NCBI GenBank assembly: GCA_020631735.1
Contig: CM036191.1
Location: 40,531,335 to 40,595,334, forward strand
Length of the DNA: 64,000 nt
Source: Saccharum officinarum
Lineage: Eukaryota; Streptophyta; Magnoliopsida; Poales; Poaceae
Direction of reading: 5' to 3'
The notes beneath the pieces are model-generated. The model was not told the DNA's origin and made no database searches. It was given only the letters and a program-made list of their open reading frames with translations. Below are positions 10,151 through 21,385 of this stretch, in pieces. Position numbers and translations under genes: made by a program. Numbering within the stretch: the first letter of the stretch is position 1; every line of letters starts with the position of its first letter.

Positions 10151-12032
10151 ATGGTCACCGTCCCCAACTGCGGCGACATGCGCTCGCCGTGTTCATCGGA
10201 GGGGCAGGGGCGCCGCATCGTGGTTAGCTACCGTCTTCCAGTATGTGCGGTGCCGAACCCCGACGCGCCCTTCCGCTTCGATTTCTACTGAGACCGCACC
10301 GCTCTCCCATTCAAGCACTTCCGTTGCCTCCCCGGCGACGTGGTCTACGTGGGCGCGCTCCCCGCCACAGCCGCGTCCATCCCTGCGTCGAAGGAGCTCG
10401 CGGCTCACCTCCTAGAGCGCGTGTCCTGCATCCCGGTGTTCCTAGAGGAAGACCTCCACAAAGACTACTACCACGGGTCCTGCATGAAGTACCTGTGGCC
10501 GTTGTTCCACGGCGAGACCCTCCGCAGGAGGAGTTTCCACGGCGTCTGCGGTACAGATTTCAATACGGAGCAGTACCGCGCCTACACCTCCGCGAATACA
10601 AGATTCGCGGAACGCGCGTTGGAGCTCCTCGTCAGCCCCGACGAGGACCTCGTGTACATCCAAGACTACCATCTGTTGACGCTCCCAAGCATCATCCGCA
10701 AACGGTCCCCTTGCACCCGTATATACTTCACCCTCCACTCCGCCATCCCATGTACAGACGCCTTCTGCTCCAGCCCCATCGCCAAGGAACTACTTTGCCT
10801 CGTCTTGGACCTCTTCCTGGTACCACCCTTCTAGCTATGGCTATCAGAGCTTCCTCTCATCCTACTCCAGGCTTCTCAACGTCTCTTACAAGTATAGACA
10901 AGGCTACTCTATAATGGACGACTTGGACCGCACTGTTGTTGTCAAGAGCATTAGCACCAGCAGCGGAAAAGTGTGTCATCTACGGGAGATGTTGTATTTG
11001 CCGGAGACAACCGCGAAAGTCAGGGAAATCTCTACCATGTACATATGGGCCGTAAACTGCTGTTCGACGTCGAAGAAGATGATTACTTATATTGGGAACG
11101 ATGCAATTTGCCGGAGTCGCAGACTGAGCTGTGCGGCCAGGTGGTGCTCGTGAAGATCAACACCAGGCGCCACATCAGTGCTAAGGTGCTGGCGATTCTG
11201 GATCGGATCAACTCCTGCTTCGGCTTTCAGGGATATCAGCCAGTTGTGGTGATCGATGACCCACCCATGCACCGGAAGGATGGTCAGGTTGCCCACCGGC
11301 CAGCAAGCGCTCCTCGCAATGGTACCATTATAGCAACCGGGAGATATCCCTTGTGGGAACCTTGTCTATGGCTGCCAAGCGGCGCAATTTGGGTCAATTC
11401 GAATGATGATGATGGTATGGCCATGGCCAACGCCATGAGCTCGGTGCTGAGGAAGAACGAGGAAGAGAAGCAGCTACGGCACGAGAAGCACTACAGGTAT
11501 GTGAGTACGCATGACGTTGGCTACTGGGCACGGTGTTTCCAACAGGATTTGGAGAGGGCTTGCACATACCCACCACCAGTTGGCAAAGACATGGGCAACG
11601 TCTTTTGGGATGCAGGTCAGACCAGTTTTATTGGACTCTATATATGATGACATGGTGTCGCCCCAGGAGCTCAAAACATTAGCGACTACGCTGGGAATGA
11701 TTCGAGTGGCAAAGGAAAAGGTGTCGACCTTTGAGGGTTTCTTCTCTTTGCTCACTATTGACAAGCGTATCTTATTGATGAACAACGATCCGGAGTACCA
11801 CAGGGCTGGTATGTACAGGTCCATTTTACAGGACTATATTGATATGGTGCCGCTGCAGGCGCTCGTCAAAACGTCTGCCCTGGAAGTTATTCGAATTCTG
11901 AAAGTTATGTCCTCAGATAAAAATAATACCACGTCTTCTGTCAGTGGTCGAAGGAAGAATAAACCTGCTATATGGCTTGCGCTTGCACTACACAAATTGA
12001 TGTCTGCTGATCACGGCTATTCCACAAGGTAA
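10151..12032 (+). pseudogene. Class II trehalose-6-phosphate synthase-like gene, broken (left copy)
   Basis: Readable blocks in order: an N-terminal RRIVVSYRLPV block from the ATG at 10151; VVYVGALPA through the GT20 core (YYHGSCMKYLWPLFH, then EDLVYIQDYHLLTLPSIIRKR) in the same frame to 10831; SSYGYQSFLSSYSRLLN in another frame; QVVLVKI and GYQPVVVID; then LRHEKHYRYVSTHDVGYWAR (about 11475-11535), a hallmark of plant TPS proteins; finally the phosphatase-like start near 11835-12030 ending ADHGYSTR. The first frame is cut by TGA at 10289, with frameshifts near 10820, 10950 and 11640. Parts of the glucosyltransferase core are replaced and most of the phosphatase-like domain is absent. Intact class II TPS proteins run about 850 residues and act in trehalose-6-phosphate signalling. 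No introns are seen, as expected for much of this family's coding region. Decay is clear; the family call is firm. Confidence 0.85.
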
Positions 12033-12260
12033 TGGAGCACCTACTATTTACAATCCTTTCCCTGTTCTGTAGGTATATTTGTTAATGCGTGATGATGATT
12101 TCAAATATTTGACAAGGTATGTTGAAATTTTTCTTTTTTATAAAATGACGTAATAGATGTAGAGGCTAAAAAATGAGCATGCTTGCTTATCTCTATGAAT
12201 GCATGCATGTGTACTATACTCCTATGAGCACTTCCGAGACACCAACACATTATATCTCGA

Positions 12261-14110
12261 CACTTCTACAAAAACAATTTTCATACATGGGCTTCATTCT
12301 ATGATTTACAGAGGCGGGGCACACACCACCTCTACATTCAGGACTATTTAATCGTAGAAAGAAAAAGTTGTAGAACACATGTGTCATTTGCATGGACATG
12401 AGCTTTGGATGTCCGTCTCTATAAATAAAAACACAAAAAAATTCACCATAGTCTGATCCATGCACAACTCGCTGGCGTTGCAGCCAGAATGGACATGCAT
12501 CTACCCCCGCACTCGTAAACACTAGTTTGGATCCAGTCTATATGGATGAGCCTGGCACGGCAGCAGATCCACCCCTTGCCACTGTTTTCACAAAAATTTT
12601 CTCAAACTCGCAGAACCATGACCTGGCCCCTCCTAGCTCACCGTCGCTACCACTTCTCGCCTCCTCCATGCTCAATCTTGCTACTACCACCCTATCTCAG
12701 CACCGAAGAGCCATCGCCACAAGAAACATTGCTCCTTGCATTCAACCTATGTATGAGCAGAGGGAGAGATTGAGGGATTGGAATAGTGAGTGGGAGGACA
12801 CCCATTGTGTTATAGGCCATCGATGGCATGCCGCCCCTGTGGATCTATAGCGTTGGAGTCTAGCTTGGGGTAGATGAACTTTAAGCAACTAGACTATGGC
12901 TCTGTCACCGCCACTTGATTTTGTGACCATGTGTTGCTGTAGCCCTCTGAGCCAGCGGCCACATGGACACATCATTGTGATGGGTGAGAGGGGTAGCAGG
13001 GGCAGTGAGGTATCTCACCATTATCCATACCCCAAATGGGATCTGGCCCTCCACACTGGATCTAGGTTGCTCCTAGAACTATCGGGCTCCTCCATTGTTG
13101 GAGGAATTCTCGTCGATTGTGCAAATCAATGTTTTGTGTGTAGGGCATCAGGTGGGTAGCACACAGGACATAAATTTATGCTGGTTTAAGATCAGAGTTC
13201 CCTATGTGCAGTGGAGAATCGATCTGTTATCTTGTATGCTCAAGAATTATAGGGGCTCTGATGCGTTTGTCTCGCTACAGAAGCCTAGATTGTCCGATGA
13301 TTGCTCATGTACCGATCGCGTGCTCGCTACCACACCTTATATAGTCCAGGGGTGAAGTTATGGATAGAACCCTTATCAGTTTACTTGAAGGTTTCCTTGC
13401 TCATTACATGGAAAACTAATGGGATAGAGCTGGTTTCTAAGTCTTGCTATTCCTTGTCCACCAAATAGATGAAGTACCCTATCAAATCTAGGTCTCTGGT
13501 GTCACCTGCTTGTTACACCCAAGGGAGTTGGGCTATTCTCCATGTAGTGATGTACCCTAGGTCCATAACACCAATATCCATGCTACACAAAACTCCTCAA
13601 TGCCTTGGCCCTTGGTGCTCGCGAGATAGAGGAGAGTGATGTATACTGTGCTTGAGTAGAGGAAGAGAGAGAGGTGGGTGGAGGCGCTTCGGACTTAGTC
13701 CTCTAGGATGACTTGCGGGCGAGAGGACAGAGAAAGGAGGGTGGTTGCAGTTAAGGATAGAAGAAGAGAGAGGAGAGAGTGTGGTCGCGGCTGATGTATT
13801 TAAACGCTTGGTGGCCGGGAGTTTAAATTTGTTGGTGCTAGGATTATGGGCCACAATTTTGTGATAGAGGCATGTCCATAAGAGGTCATATCTTTGAAGA
13901 GGGCACCCACTTCCAGAAGTAAACGTTTCAACAGGTCTCATAACATTAATTGATTCTGGGAGTTAGTTGTTTCTTTGATATCTATAATTCTCCAAAAATA
14001 AGTCGACCACCTCTGAAAATCTCTAGTTACTTTTAGAGACATTGTTACTTTTGGCCCAACTCCAAAAATAAAAGGGAACGACTCTAAAAGTCTATTTTGT
14101 TTGTAGTAGT
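12261..14110. mobile_element. Possible non-autonomous CACTA-like element
   Basis: The left edge reads CACTTCTACAAAAACAATTTTC and the right edge, reverse-complemented, ACTACTACAAACAAAATAG, resembling CACTA-type ends. Near both ends lie short GAGGCGGG and ACTTTTAGAG-type subterminal motifs. The interior (12.5-13.9 kb) is moderately GC-rich with Pro/Ser-rich chance ORFs on both strands and no transposase motif. No clean 3-bp target duplication was found, so the exact limits and the superfamily are uncertain. Confidence 0.33.
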
Positions 14111-15002
14111 TCTAGATTACCAAAATCAGCATCGGTGCCTCGTTACAATGCACACATCTCTGACAAGTTTTTCTTAGTACTTAGTGTTGCTACTGTATTT
14201 TGCGCCTCGTTAAATACTCAGATATATATGGCCTCATCTCTGTCGCCTTCTAAAGGACTTAAGCTACAAACTACTTTATATGTTTTTTGCATTGTATTCA
14301 TATTTTCCATTTACATTGCATATTCATGCATGTTTGCATCGTCATTCATGAGTTAATTTTTTTTCTATATTAAAAAGAACAGAAGAGTCAGGTTCCTGTA
14401 TTTAGGTATTTTTGGGATACATGCATTTTGATAATAACATGTTTCAATAATTTAGTTTTATGCACTAAATTATGCTCCTATTAAGAGTAGATGACATGTG
14501 TAATCTAGACGGAACTTTTGGGGTTACTCAATTTTGATTGAGCTAATCTTTTCCTATATTCTATAATTGGAAAATTTAGACATGTATTACATCATGATTT
14601 TTTAATACACTGGGCGTTGGTAATTTAGATGCCCATTTACGGTTTGCATTTTATTATGTTTCACAGTGGTATATGTGGGTACTTGGGATGAAGATTAATC
14701 ATTTCTTTAGGCTTATAATGTTGTAGTTGTTGGGTATTTTAGATATTTTTTACTATTTTAATGATGATAAATGCCGGTAAATTTTTTTACAACATAAATG
14801 ATCCCATGGCTATCATTGTCGAAGATAATTTGACATTTGTAAATACATCGCTGGGTGTTTATGATTTCTCAAATAATTCCATTAGTACTTAAAACAATTA
14901 GGAGGAGGCGTATTTTAGCAATATTAAAAGTTCTGTTGATTTCATTTGTATATGTGTTTCATGCAGTTGTTGATATTTTTTCAGTTCTCAACGTAAGAAT
15001 GT
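14111..15002. other. AT-rich spacer, nothing recognised
   Basis: About 0.9 kb of AT-rich sequence with short chance ORFs. No terminal repeats, RNA gene or exon-like segment is seen until the GC-rich block beginning at 15003. Confidence 0.5.
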
Positions 15003-15356
15003 ATGCATGTGGTCGGCGATGCAGGGCTCCTACACAACCTCCGTCATCTTCCCCGAGCTGCCGCCCGTTTTGCCACACTGCCGGACGGGTCTCGCTTGCC
15101 CATCATCGGCATGGGCACCATACAAATGGACGGCTTCAGCATACCCAACGTCTACCTCGTGGAGGGGGTGACGGTGAACTTGGTTTCGGTGAGCCGGCTT
15201 GCCACGGAGCAAGACATATGCTGCTGCTTCTACCGGAACCGGTGCCAGCTGACGCTGCTCGCTGATGGACAGGCCCGGGTTGTCGGAGAGGCCATGCTGG
15301 AGCAGGACGGTGTCTATAGCCTTCGGTTCCTCCGAGTTCCAGAGGCAACTGCGTGA
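15003..15356 (+). CDS. Orphan copia-type protease/beta-barrel-like ORF, 117 aa (left copy)
   Basis: GC-rich ORF in AT-rich surroundings. The predicted protein contains LPDGSRLPIIGMGTI, then IPNVYLVEGVTVNLVSVSRL, and closes with GEAMLEQDGVYSLRFLRVP. This order (LPDG..G.G.I, then IPNV..V.G...NLVSVS.L, then a GVYSL-type stretch) is that of the region between the protease active site and the GAG-pre-integrase domain of Ty1/copia polyproteins. The preceding DSGAS-type active site is absent: an in-frame stop lies just upstream of the Met. No integrase or RT follows, so it is either a decayed copia piece or a captured, transcribed domain. The ORF is intact and base-identical in the second copy (37674-38027). 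Confidence 0.6.
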   Translation: MHVVGDAGLLHNLRHLPRAAARFATLPDGSRLPIIGMGTIQMDGFSIPNVYLVEGVTVNLVSVSRLATEQDICCCFYRNRCQLTLLADGQARVVGEAMLEQDGVYSLRFLRVPEATA

Positions 15357-17107
15357 TTGATCGCCAGAAGCTTTTCTAACTGCTCATGAAAGCATGCTTC
15401 TATCTTTTGAGAAGGTAATAGAATTTGTGTATAACTGAAAGACCTTGGGCGTGGCATTGCCGCATCAGCTTCGGCTGGCCAAGTGTACAGCCCGTGAGTA
15501 GTATTCGAGCAACTCCAAGAGCTTATGTAAATTTGGATCTCTCAATTGGCACTCTAAAACTACTTAGACCATCAAAACATATACGTTCAACAGACTCTGT
15601 AAATAAATTAGCTAGGCTCTCTGGGTCATCTTTTAGGGTCTGTAGGAAGTTCTGATGCCTGATGGAACTTCTGACCCTCGAAACTTCCGACATGCCTAAC
15701 TCCGTTCGTATTCCAAATCGGACTTTCCATATATGTTTTTGATCATCTCAACGAGAGGAACGCAATGACGAGGTCCATTTTACATTTTGATAACTTCACA
15801 AAATGAAAAATTTTGGTTTTCAACACTATTTTTGGGAACCTCCACGTCAGCACTAATTAGCTTTCCTGTTCACCAGCATTGTTTTGGCTTTTTTTGTTTG
15901 TACCAATACACTCACGAATAAGTTCACTAGACCTTGAGAGAAGCTCCACGACCGAGCTCAAGGCATATGCGTGCTAGTGGCTCACCACCGTTATTGACTA
16001 TTTCCTCTATCCTGAAAAATATAGCACATTCTAGTCATTCTCAAACAAAATAATGGAGGGTACAAAAGGCGCATGTGCCCCTCACTTAACATTCAAATCT
16101 ATTGAAATCCGATTCTATTTTCATGATTAAAAGGTGGACTCTCAGTTCCACTATACAAAACTATGGCAAGTACTAAATCAAGTATTTTTATTTAGTAAAC
16201 ATTATCTTTTGTTCCCTGAATCTTTTATATTTTAGGGCAAGTTTTAAATGCCAGAAAACGCTATATTATAGGATGGAGGAAGTATGTTCATGAGAAGAAC
16301 TAGAGCAAATTCGAGGATGGTGCGTTTGGCTTATGGGTGCAAGGATCTAAAATGTAAGGGTGCAAATATGGTGAAATAATCCAATTGGTTCTATGGTTTT
16401 TTATTTTCGCATGGGTGCGATTGCACTCACAACCATGAATATTGCTCCGGCCATGCGGATGTGAGACTAGTGCCATGTATGAGAAGTTCGTGAGCCTGCA
16501 TGTAGCCAATTTCAAAAGTCAGGGATGGAGCCACCCCATTTCACCTTGTTTTCAAATCAAACACACGCTAACATGCCGCTAGAAGATTGTAGATTTCTCA
16601 ATCTTGGATGAGCGAAGGACCAATTTTTAAGCTTAGGAAAGTCCATGTTGTGCGAAGTGAAAAAAATTAAGTTGTTCTGGAAAATATATGTTTGAATGTA
16701 ATATTAGTAACAAATACATATACAGATAGATTTAGAACTGTTTTATCAATGTATTGTCCGCTTTAATTAATCAGCAAGCATACGTTCTGAAGCACATATT
16801 TGCAGCGTCTGCTTGCTGTGCCCCACTTGTGCCATCAGCCCACACTTGGAAGGACGAAGTGGTCCATGATTTGTTCACGATGGGCCAGACCTGCTTGATG
16901 GGCTCGATTGCCATTACCTGCACACTGCCAAGTCAAAAAAAAAAAACCTGCAATGCCTGCTGTTTGCCACCGTGTGGTGTGAGCCAGACTGCCGGAGGGT
17001 GAACCATTATCATTGCAGCCTGGCAAATGTTGAAAGGCCTGAAACAAATCAGGCGTAGCCTCAACGCAGCAAAAATTACATGTATTTTATTTTATATATA
17101 TATATAT
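15357..17107. other. Spacer with a possible MITE, otherwise nothing recognised
   Basis: About 1.7 kb. A weak inverted pair, GTGCGTTTGGC near 16320 and AAATCAAACACACGC near 16553, resembles the ends of Tourist- or hAT-type MITEs but has no clear target duplication. A poly(A) run lies at 16935-16946. No convincing exon or RNA gene is seen. Confidence 0.4.
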
Positions 17108-17449
17108 ACTTCCGGGAGTAGTTACTCTCATCTTCAAAAAACCACATTGTGTATGGATACATACTCATTTATCACCTTGAGTATGTTTACATACTTATTT
17201 TAAGATACTCTAAATCTTACTACGTAAAACAAATTTAGCAGAGCCCATACTTTTTAATATATTATTAAAATGGCATTATTGTAGTATATAAAATAAGTAT
17301 AACCATATACTCTACGTATACTTGCATACTTGACATACATACTACTATAGATAGTCTAGTATGATCATATACTTCGTGTACATATACTTCGTTAGGTCAT
17401 ATATACTCTAAATCTAGAGATATAAACATGGGAGTAACTACTTCCTGCG
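17108..17449. mobile_element. MITE with ~22-base inverted ends (left copy)
   Basis: The left end ACTTCCGGGAGTAGTTACTC and the reverse complement of the right end (GCAGGAAGTAGTTACTCCCA) match over most of their length. Length about 340 bases; the interior is AT-rich with many ATACTT/AAGTAT words and has no coding capacity. It is flanked on the left by a (TA)n run, so target duplications cannot be read with confidence and the superfamily is open. Second copy at 39779-40120. Confidence 0.62.
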
Positions 17450-17551
17450 AGTAGGAAATAATTTCCTTATATAAAGCCAAAACCTCGAACCATTCCTGGC
17501 AGTCACGATATAGATATTAAAGTCTCGCTCAGCTGCGACAACCTGGTAGTA

Positions 17552-17643
17552 TGTGCTTTTCCTTGACCCAACTGAGGAAATGGCTTTTATAGAGATTGTG
17601 CTTTTCCTTGAGCCAACTGAGGAAATGGTTGTATCTGCTCCAT
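17552..17643. repeat. Two-copy 46-bp tandem repeat (left copy)
   Basis: GTGCTTTTCCTTGACCCAAC at 17552 and GTGCTTTTCCTTGAGCCAAC at 17598 start two units, each followed by TGAGGAAATGG. On the minus strand the repeat lies inside a short open frame and encodes a repeated SSVGSRKST, but I see no gene structure around it. Recurs at 40225-40316. Confidence 0.7.
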
Positions 17644-17749
17644 TGTCTATTGATTTGAACAAAAAATGAATTCTCTTTATGTATCTTCTCTCATGCACAA
17701 AACAACGAAAGATGGAAAGTGTTTTGATTCATACAAAGATGAGTCATTA

Positions 17750-17913
17750 ACATTCTGGGTGTAAACATTGTGGCAATACACAGGAGCATGGAAGTCACGA
17801 CATAAACAGGCACCATTCATGATGCACTCGTACAATTCAAATGTACACTCACAGAGATGCTTGCTGTTTCCACCCACGTTTGTTCCTCTCACTAAGAAAC
17901 GTACCATAGACAA
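17750..17913 (-). other. Small Cys-rich ORF, frameshifted reading (left copy)
   Basis: Same locus as 40419-40580. This copy lacks one T in the run at about 17769-17772, which replaces the Cys-rich C-terminus by a different tail. The difference falls in the stretch where this copy shows many one-base losses, so the other reading is preferred. See the 40419-40580 entry for the description. Confidence 0.3.
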
Positions 17914-17930
17914 CCTTGGCTTATATATAG

Positions 17931-18589
17931 CTAGCCCAGTGTTTATGAATTGAAGGTTCTTACGCCCCCATCATTTTGTCCCAGACTACACTAACTACCT
18001 TGTTTATAGTTTCGTAGAACATGCTACTAGCTAGCTTTATGCTCCAAATTCAAACTTAGTTGAGCAATTGGAGGAAACCAACATACCACTGTGAGATTAG
18101 AAGCCGTTCATGTCCTGCAGCATTCTCAACTGTAATGGCCCTGTTTAGCCCTGTCAATGCCACTGTCTTCCCCAAAACAATGACCAAACATTCAATCGAC
18201 AGCAACAACAGTACTTTAAATATTTCCTGTGAATAAACCTAGTCCAAAAAATCTAAAACTTTGATAGTAGTTTCATAACCTCAAAATCTACAACTCTTCT
18301 ACAACTCTTGTATTATAACATTAATTTGACTTTGATGAAATAAGATGCCAAAATGAAGCCCTCAACATTACTAAACTTTTTGTTGACAGAATGACACAGT
18401 AGTCATGTAAAAAACATAACTAGTGTAAATGCATACATCTGATGACATGCCAGACACTGTTGGAAATATTATATGCAATTATCAAAAGCTGTCTGTCATA
18501 TCGCTCCCCAAGATTTCGACAACAAGTGGTAGATGACGTTTCATCCACAACGATGCACTTTTGATAACTTTGTTAATCTCAAGATCTAC
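17931..18589. other. AT-rich spacer, nothing recognised
   Basis: No ORF, inverted repeat or RNA gene that I can support. A TATA-like stretch (CTATATATAAGCC on the minus strand) lies at about 17922-17934, just upstream of the Cys-rich ORF. Confidence 0.4.
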
Positions 18590-18743
18590 CGCACAATCTT
18601 TTGGAGGTTCTTATAGGGGTATGATTTGCGTATGTGCATTCTTAGGGTTGAGTGTGTACATGCATTCATAGAGATGAGTACATGTGCATTCATAGGGGTG
18701 AGTGAGCGTCTATGTCTGTAATGTGTAATTTGGAAAAAAAAAA
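18590..18743 (+). mobile_element. SINE 3' end with poly(A) (left copy)
   Basis: Contains the recurring grass SINE tail words TTATAGGGGTATGA, TTCATAGGGGTGAGTG and AGCGTCTATGTCTGTAATGTG, followed by an A-rich tail at 18733-18743. No A or B box is clear upstream, so it is probably 5'-truncated. Related in its tail to the array at 8036-9240. Confidence 0.6.
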
Positions 18744-19694
18744 TAAAACAACATCTAAAACTATCCAGAAATTTGATAGAACCGTTATACATCACAAAAA
18801 GATGACCATAACTCATACGTTTTCACAAAAAAGATTGATTGACTCTTCAAAACATGAGATGTGTTTGTTTTTATGTTTTGACAAAGGGAGTGTCAGCATC
18901 CCACATCCAGGTGATCCTGACGAGTGCCCAAGGCCCAAGCGCAGCATCCGAAGGAAGGCCCGGCTGCTAAGCTATCTGGCCCGGAGTGGAAGTGTGACCT
19001 GTGTGTGTTTGTGAGCCCAGAGACTGACGGGAGTATATTTTATCGCCTGAGAGCTGTATAGAAGCTAACTGTGAACTAAGAAGTTAAACACTTGTCGCCA
19101 AGCACCTTGCCGGCTGACCTCAGTATCCTCGGTCTCTTTTGCAAAATCCTACATCCCCTCTCCAACTCCTTACCCCCTTCTGGTCTCCCTCGCTGCCGGC
19201 GAGAGAGGCTAATAGTACGTGTATGGGCCCTCGCTTTGTCGTTGTACCTTGTGGGCTGGAAGAGAGCTGATAGCTGGGCGGTAAGGAAGTTAGCAAGTGC
19301 TACGTGGTATCTCCAATGCAAGGTGGGCCCGGTGCGCGGCTTGAGCGACGGCTGACTCTGCTAACCAATCCTGAGTCCTGCCGATATCATTCTTGTCTTG
19401 TACGAGAGAAAAGAACTGCCGATATCACTCTTGTTATAGCTGTAGTTTTTGTAGGGGCGAGATGTGAAAAAGGTCTGAAAAAACGCGCGCCTTGATCGCG
19501 CGAGGCAACCAAAGACAACGAGGGGTATTCTCGTCAACGCCTGTCCCAGCCTGCTGATGTTAACTCTCTCGCTCATTGCCTTGGAATCTCCTAACAAGAA
19601 CAAGTGCGTGTCTCACCGATAAGTTCCCTCGGCATTCTCCCGTTTTGCACATTTCACCCAGGACATTACAGACACGTCGTCGTTGTCTCCTCCG

Positions 19695-19838
19695 ATGAAA
19701 TATTCGACTCCTAACCTGCCGCTGCCAGATGCTCCTCCGGCTGGCAACGACGGACCGCAGCCTCGGTTCTCCTCCTCCGGTGGGGCAAGTCTACTCCCGC
19801 GGTACCCAGCCGTGAGGCCGGGTCATGGCTCAGTACGC
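19695..19838 (+). other. Putative first exon of an unidentified gene (left copy, frameshifted)
   Basis: GC-rich block opening with ATG and encoding a Pro/Ser/Gly-rich start (MKYSTPNLPLPDAPPAGNDG), followed by a possible splice donor (CA/GTACGC). In this copy base losses in G runs break the frame; the copy at 42381-42518 stays open. I found no convincing second exon. It could equally be a chance ORF in a GC-rich promoter region. Confidence 0.3.
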
Positions 19839-20066
19839 AATTAATACATGTTCTCCTCATCACCGCTTCTTACTGTACTAAATCCATGTGCATCCATGCA
19901 TATCAGCATATACAGCTCCGGTAGGGATCAGAATATCAGGCTATATCGTCAGTGTGTTGTATGTATGTGTGACGAAGCGTATACTGGTGGTAGAAAAAAG
20001 AATCTTTTTAGTACAGTAGGATTAGCCATATGCTCAGTTCGATCGATTTCGTCAGTGTACATGTAG

Positions 20067-21137
20067 GGATCAGAGGCCATATCCTCAGTCCTCACCTCTC
20101 CTTGCTGTAGAATGCAGAAGGCATGGAACCGACGATACTTTTTGTAATTGGTCTGTCGAATAATTGATGTTTCAGACAGTGAGTTGAGCTACAAGTCTGA
20201 AACTGAGCGTACTACCTTTCCTTCCTTTTTTTTCGTATTGCTGGAATTTATAAACAGTATTTGTAATCTGGGCTATATAAATTGAATCCATGACTGCATA
20301 TGTACTCTATCAGAAACAAAAGTAAGTGCAAACATATATATTACGGAAAAACCGATGGTTGAAACTATAATAAGGATTGATTGCATGTAAACCTCTTGCA
20401 GAGCCTGAATAAAAAATAACTTTTCTAGACAGACCAGCTTCTCAAAAAAAATAAAATCAACAAAAGGTAGCTATCCTATTACATCCAGCAGAATCAATTT
20501 TTTTTCAATATCCTATGCATTCCCCTCTAGGGGATGAATTTTATACTGCCATTTCCCCAACTTCTCCAAATCTGGTACAGCTGTCTTTACTCTTTTACAT
20601 GGAGGAGAGGATGATACTTATCGAGCTTGCCTAGAATTCTTCATTTCCTGCAATATTTAACTAATGTCCTTTTACATTTGAGTTTTCGTTCTTTAAAATT
20701 TCAGACATCATCTGGGTATATGTTTTTCTTGTGACATCTTTAGTGAATCAATGATTATATAGTCCTGTATATCTGACTTGTACAAAAGTATGTGTTCATA
20801 ATTAAATGTTTGACACAATAGCGTAGTGGCATACAATACAACTACACCTCACACTTTACGATATGAATGATACCATAAGCTTTATGATTGGTACGGGATT
20901 TTTGCAGTATACCTCATTAGCAGTAGATAAACATACGGTGTGTGAAGTGTTGGTCAAATAAAATGCTAGTTGGTCAATTGTGGCTCGGACTGATTTGATT
21001 GCCACAAATTGTTCTCATCCTATTCAGATGAGCTATGTGTTACCCATCTTGGGATACTATGTGATTTGTCTTATGTACTCTTGGCACTATTCATCAAGCT
21101 ATATATATATATGACACTAAAGTTCGCCAGATAACTG
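20067..21137. other. AT-rich spacer, nothing recognised
   Basis: About 1.1 kb without coding or repeat signatures that I can support. Confidence 0.5.
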
Positions 21138-21385
21138 TAATCCCTCCATTGAAAATTATAGATCACATTAGATCTATAGTGAGACAAATTTTCAACTTTG
21201 ACAATGATTTAATGCTCGAAAAGATATTAGCGTCTACATGCTCCAATAAATTCATCAATTAGGACATATTTCATACAGAATTTAATAAAGCAAATTTAGT
21301 GTATTTTCACTGAACCTAGTTGAAGTTAGAGATATTTGACTTAGGACAAAACTAAATTGACCTGTAATTTGGAAAAGGAGGAGTA
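21138..21385. mobile_element. Stowaway-like MITE (left copy)
   Basis: TA target duplication at 21138-21139 and 21384-21385. The ends are ATCCCTCCATTGAAAATTAT and, reverse-complemented, CTCCTTTTCCAAATTACAGG: degenerate forms of the CTCCCTCCGT terminus of Stowaway (Tc1/mariner) MITEs. 248 bases, AT-rich, no coding capacity. Confidence 0.75.

Noticed and set aside
10243..10914. 223-codon Arg/Pro-rich plus-strand ORF (and its twin at 32914-33585)
   Set aside because: It overlaps the trehalose-6-phosphate synthase frame in GC-rich sequence; its Arg/Pro/His composition is typical of an out-of-frame shadow.
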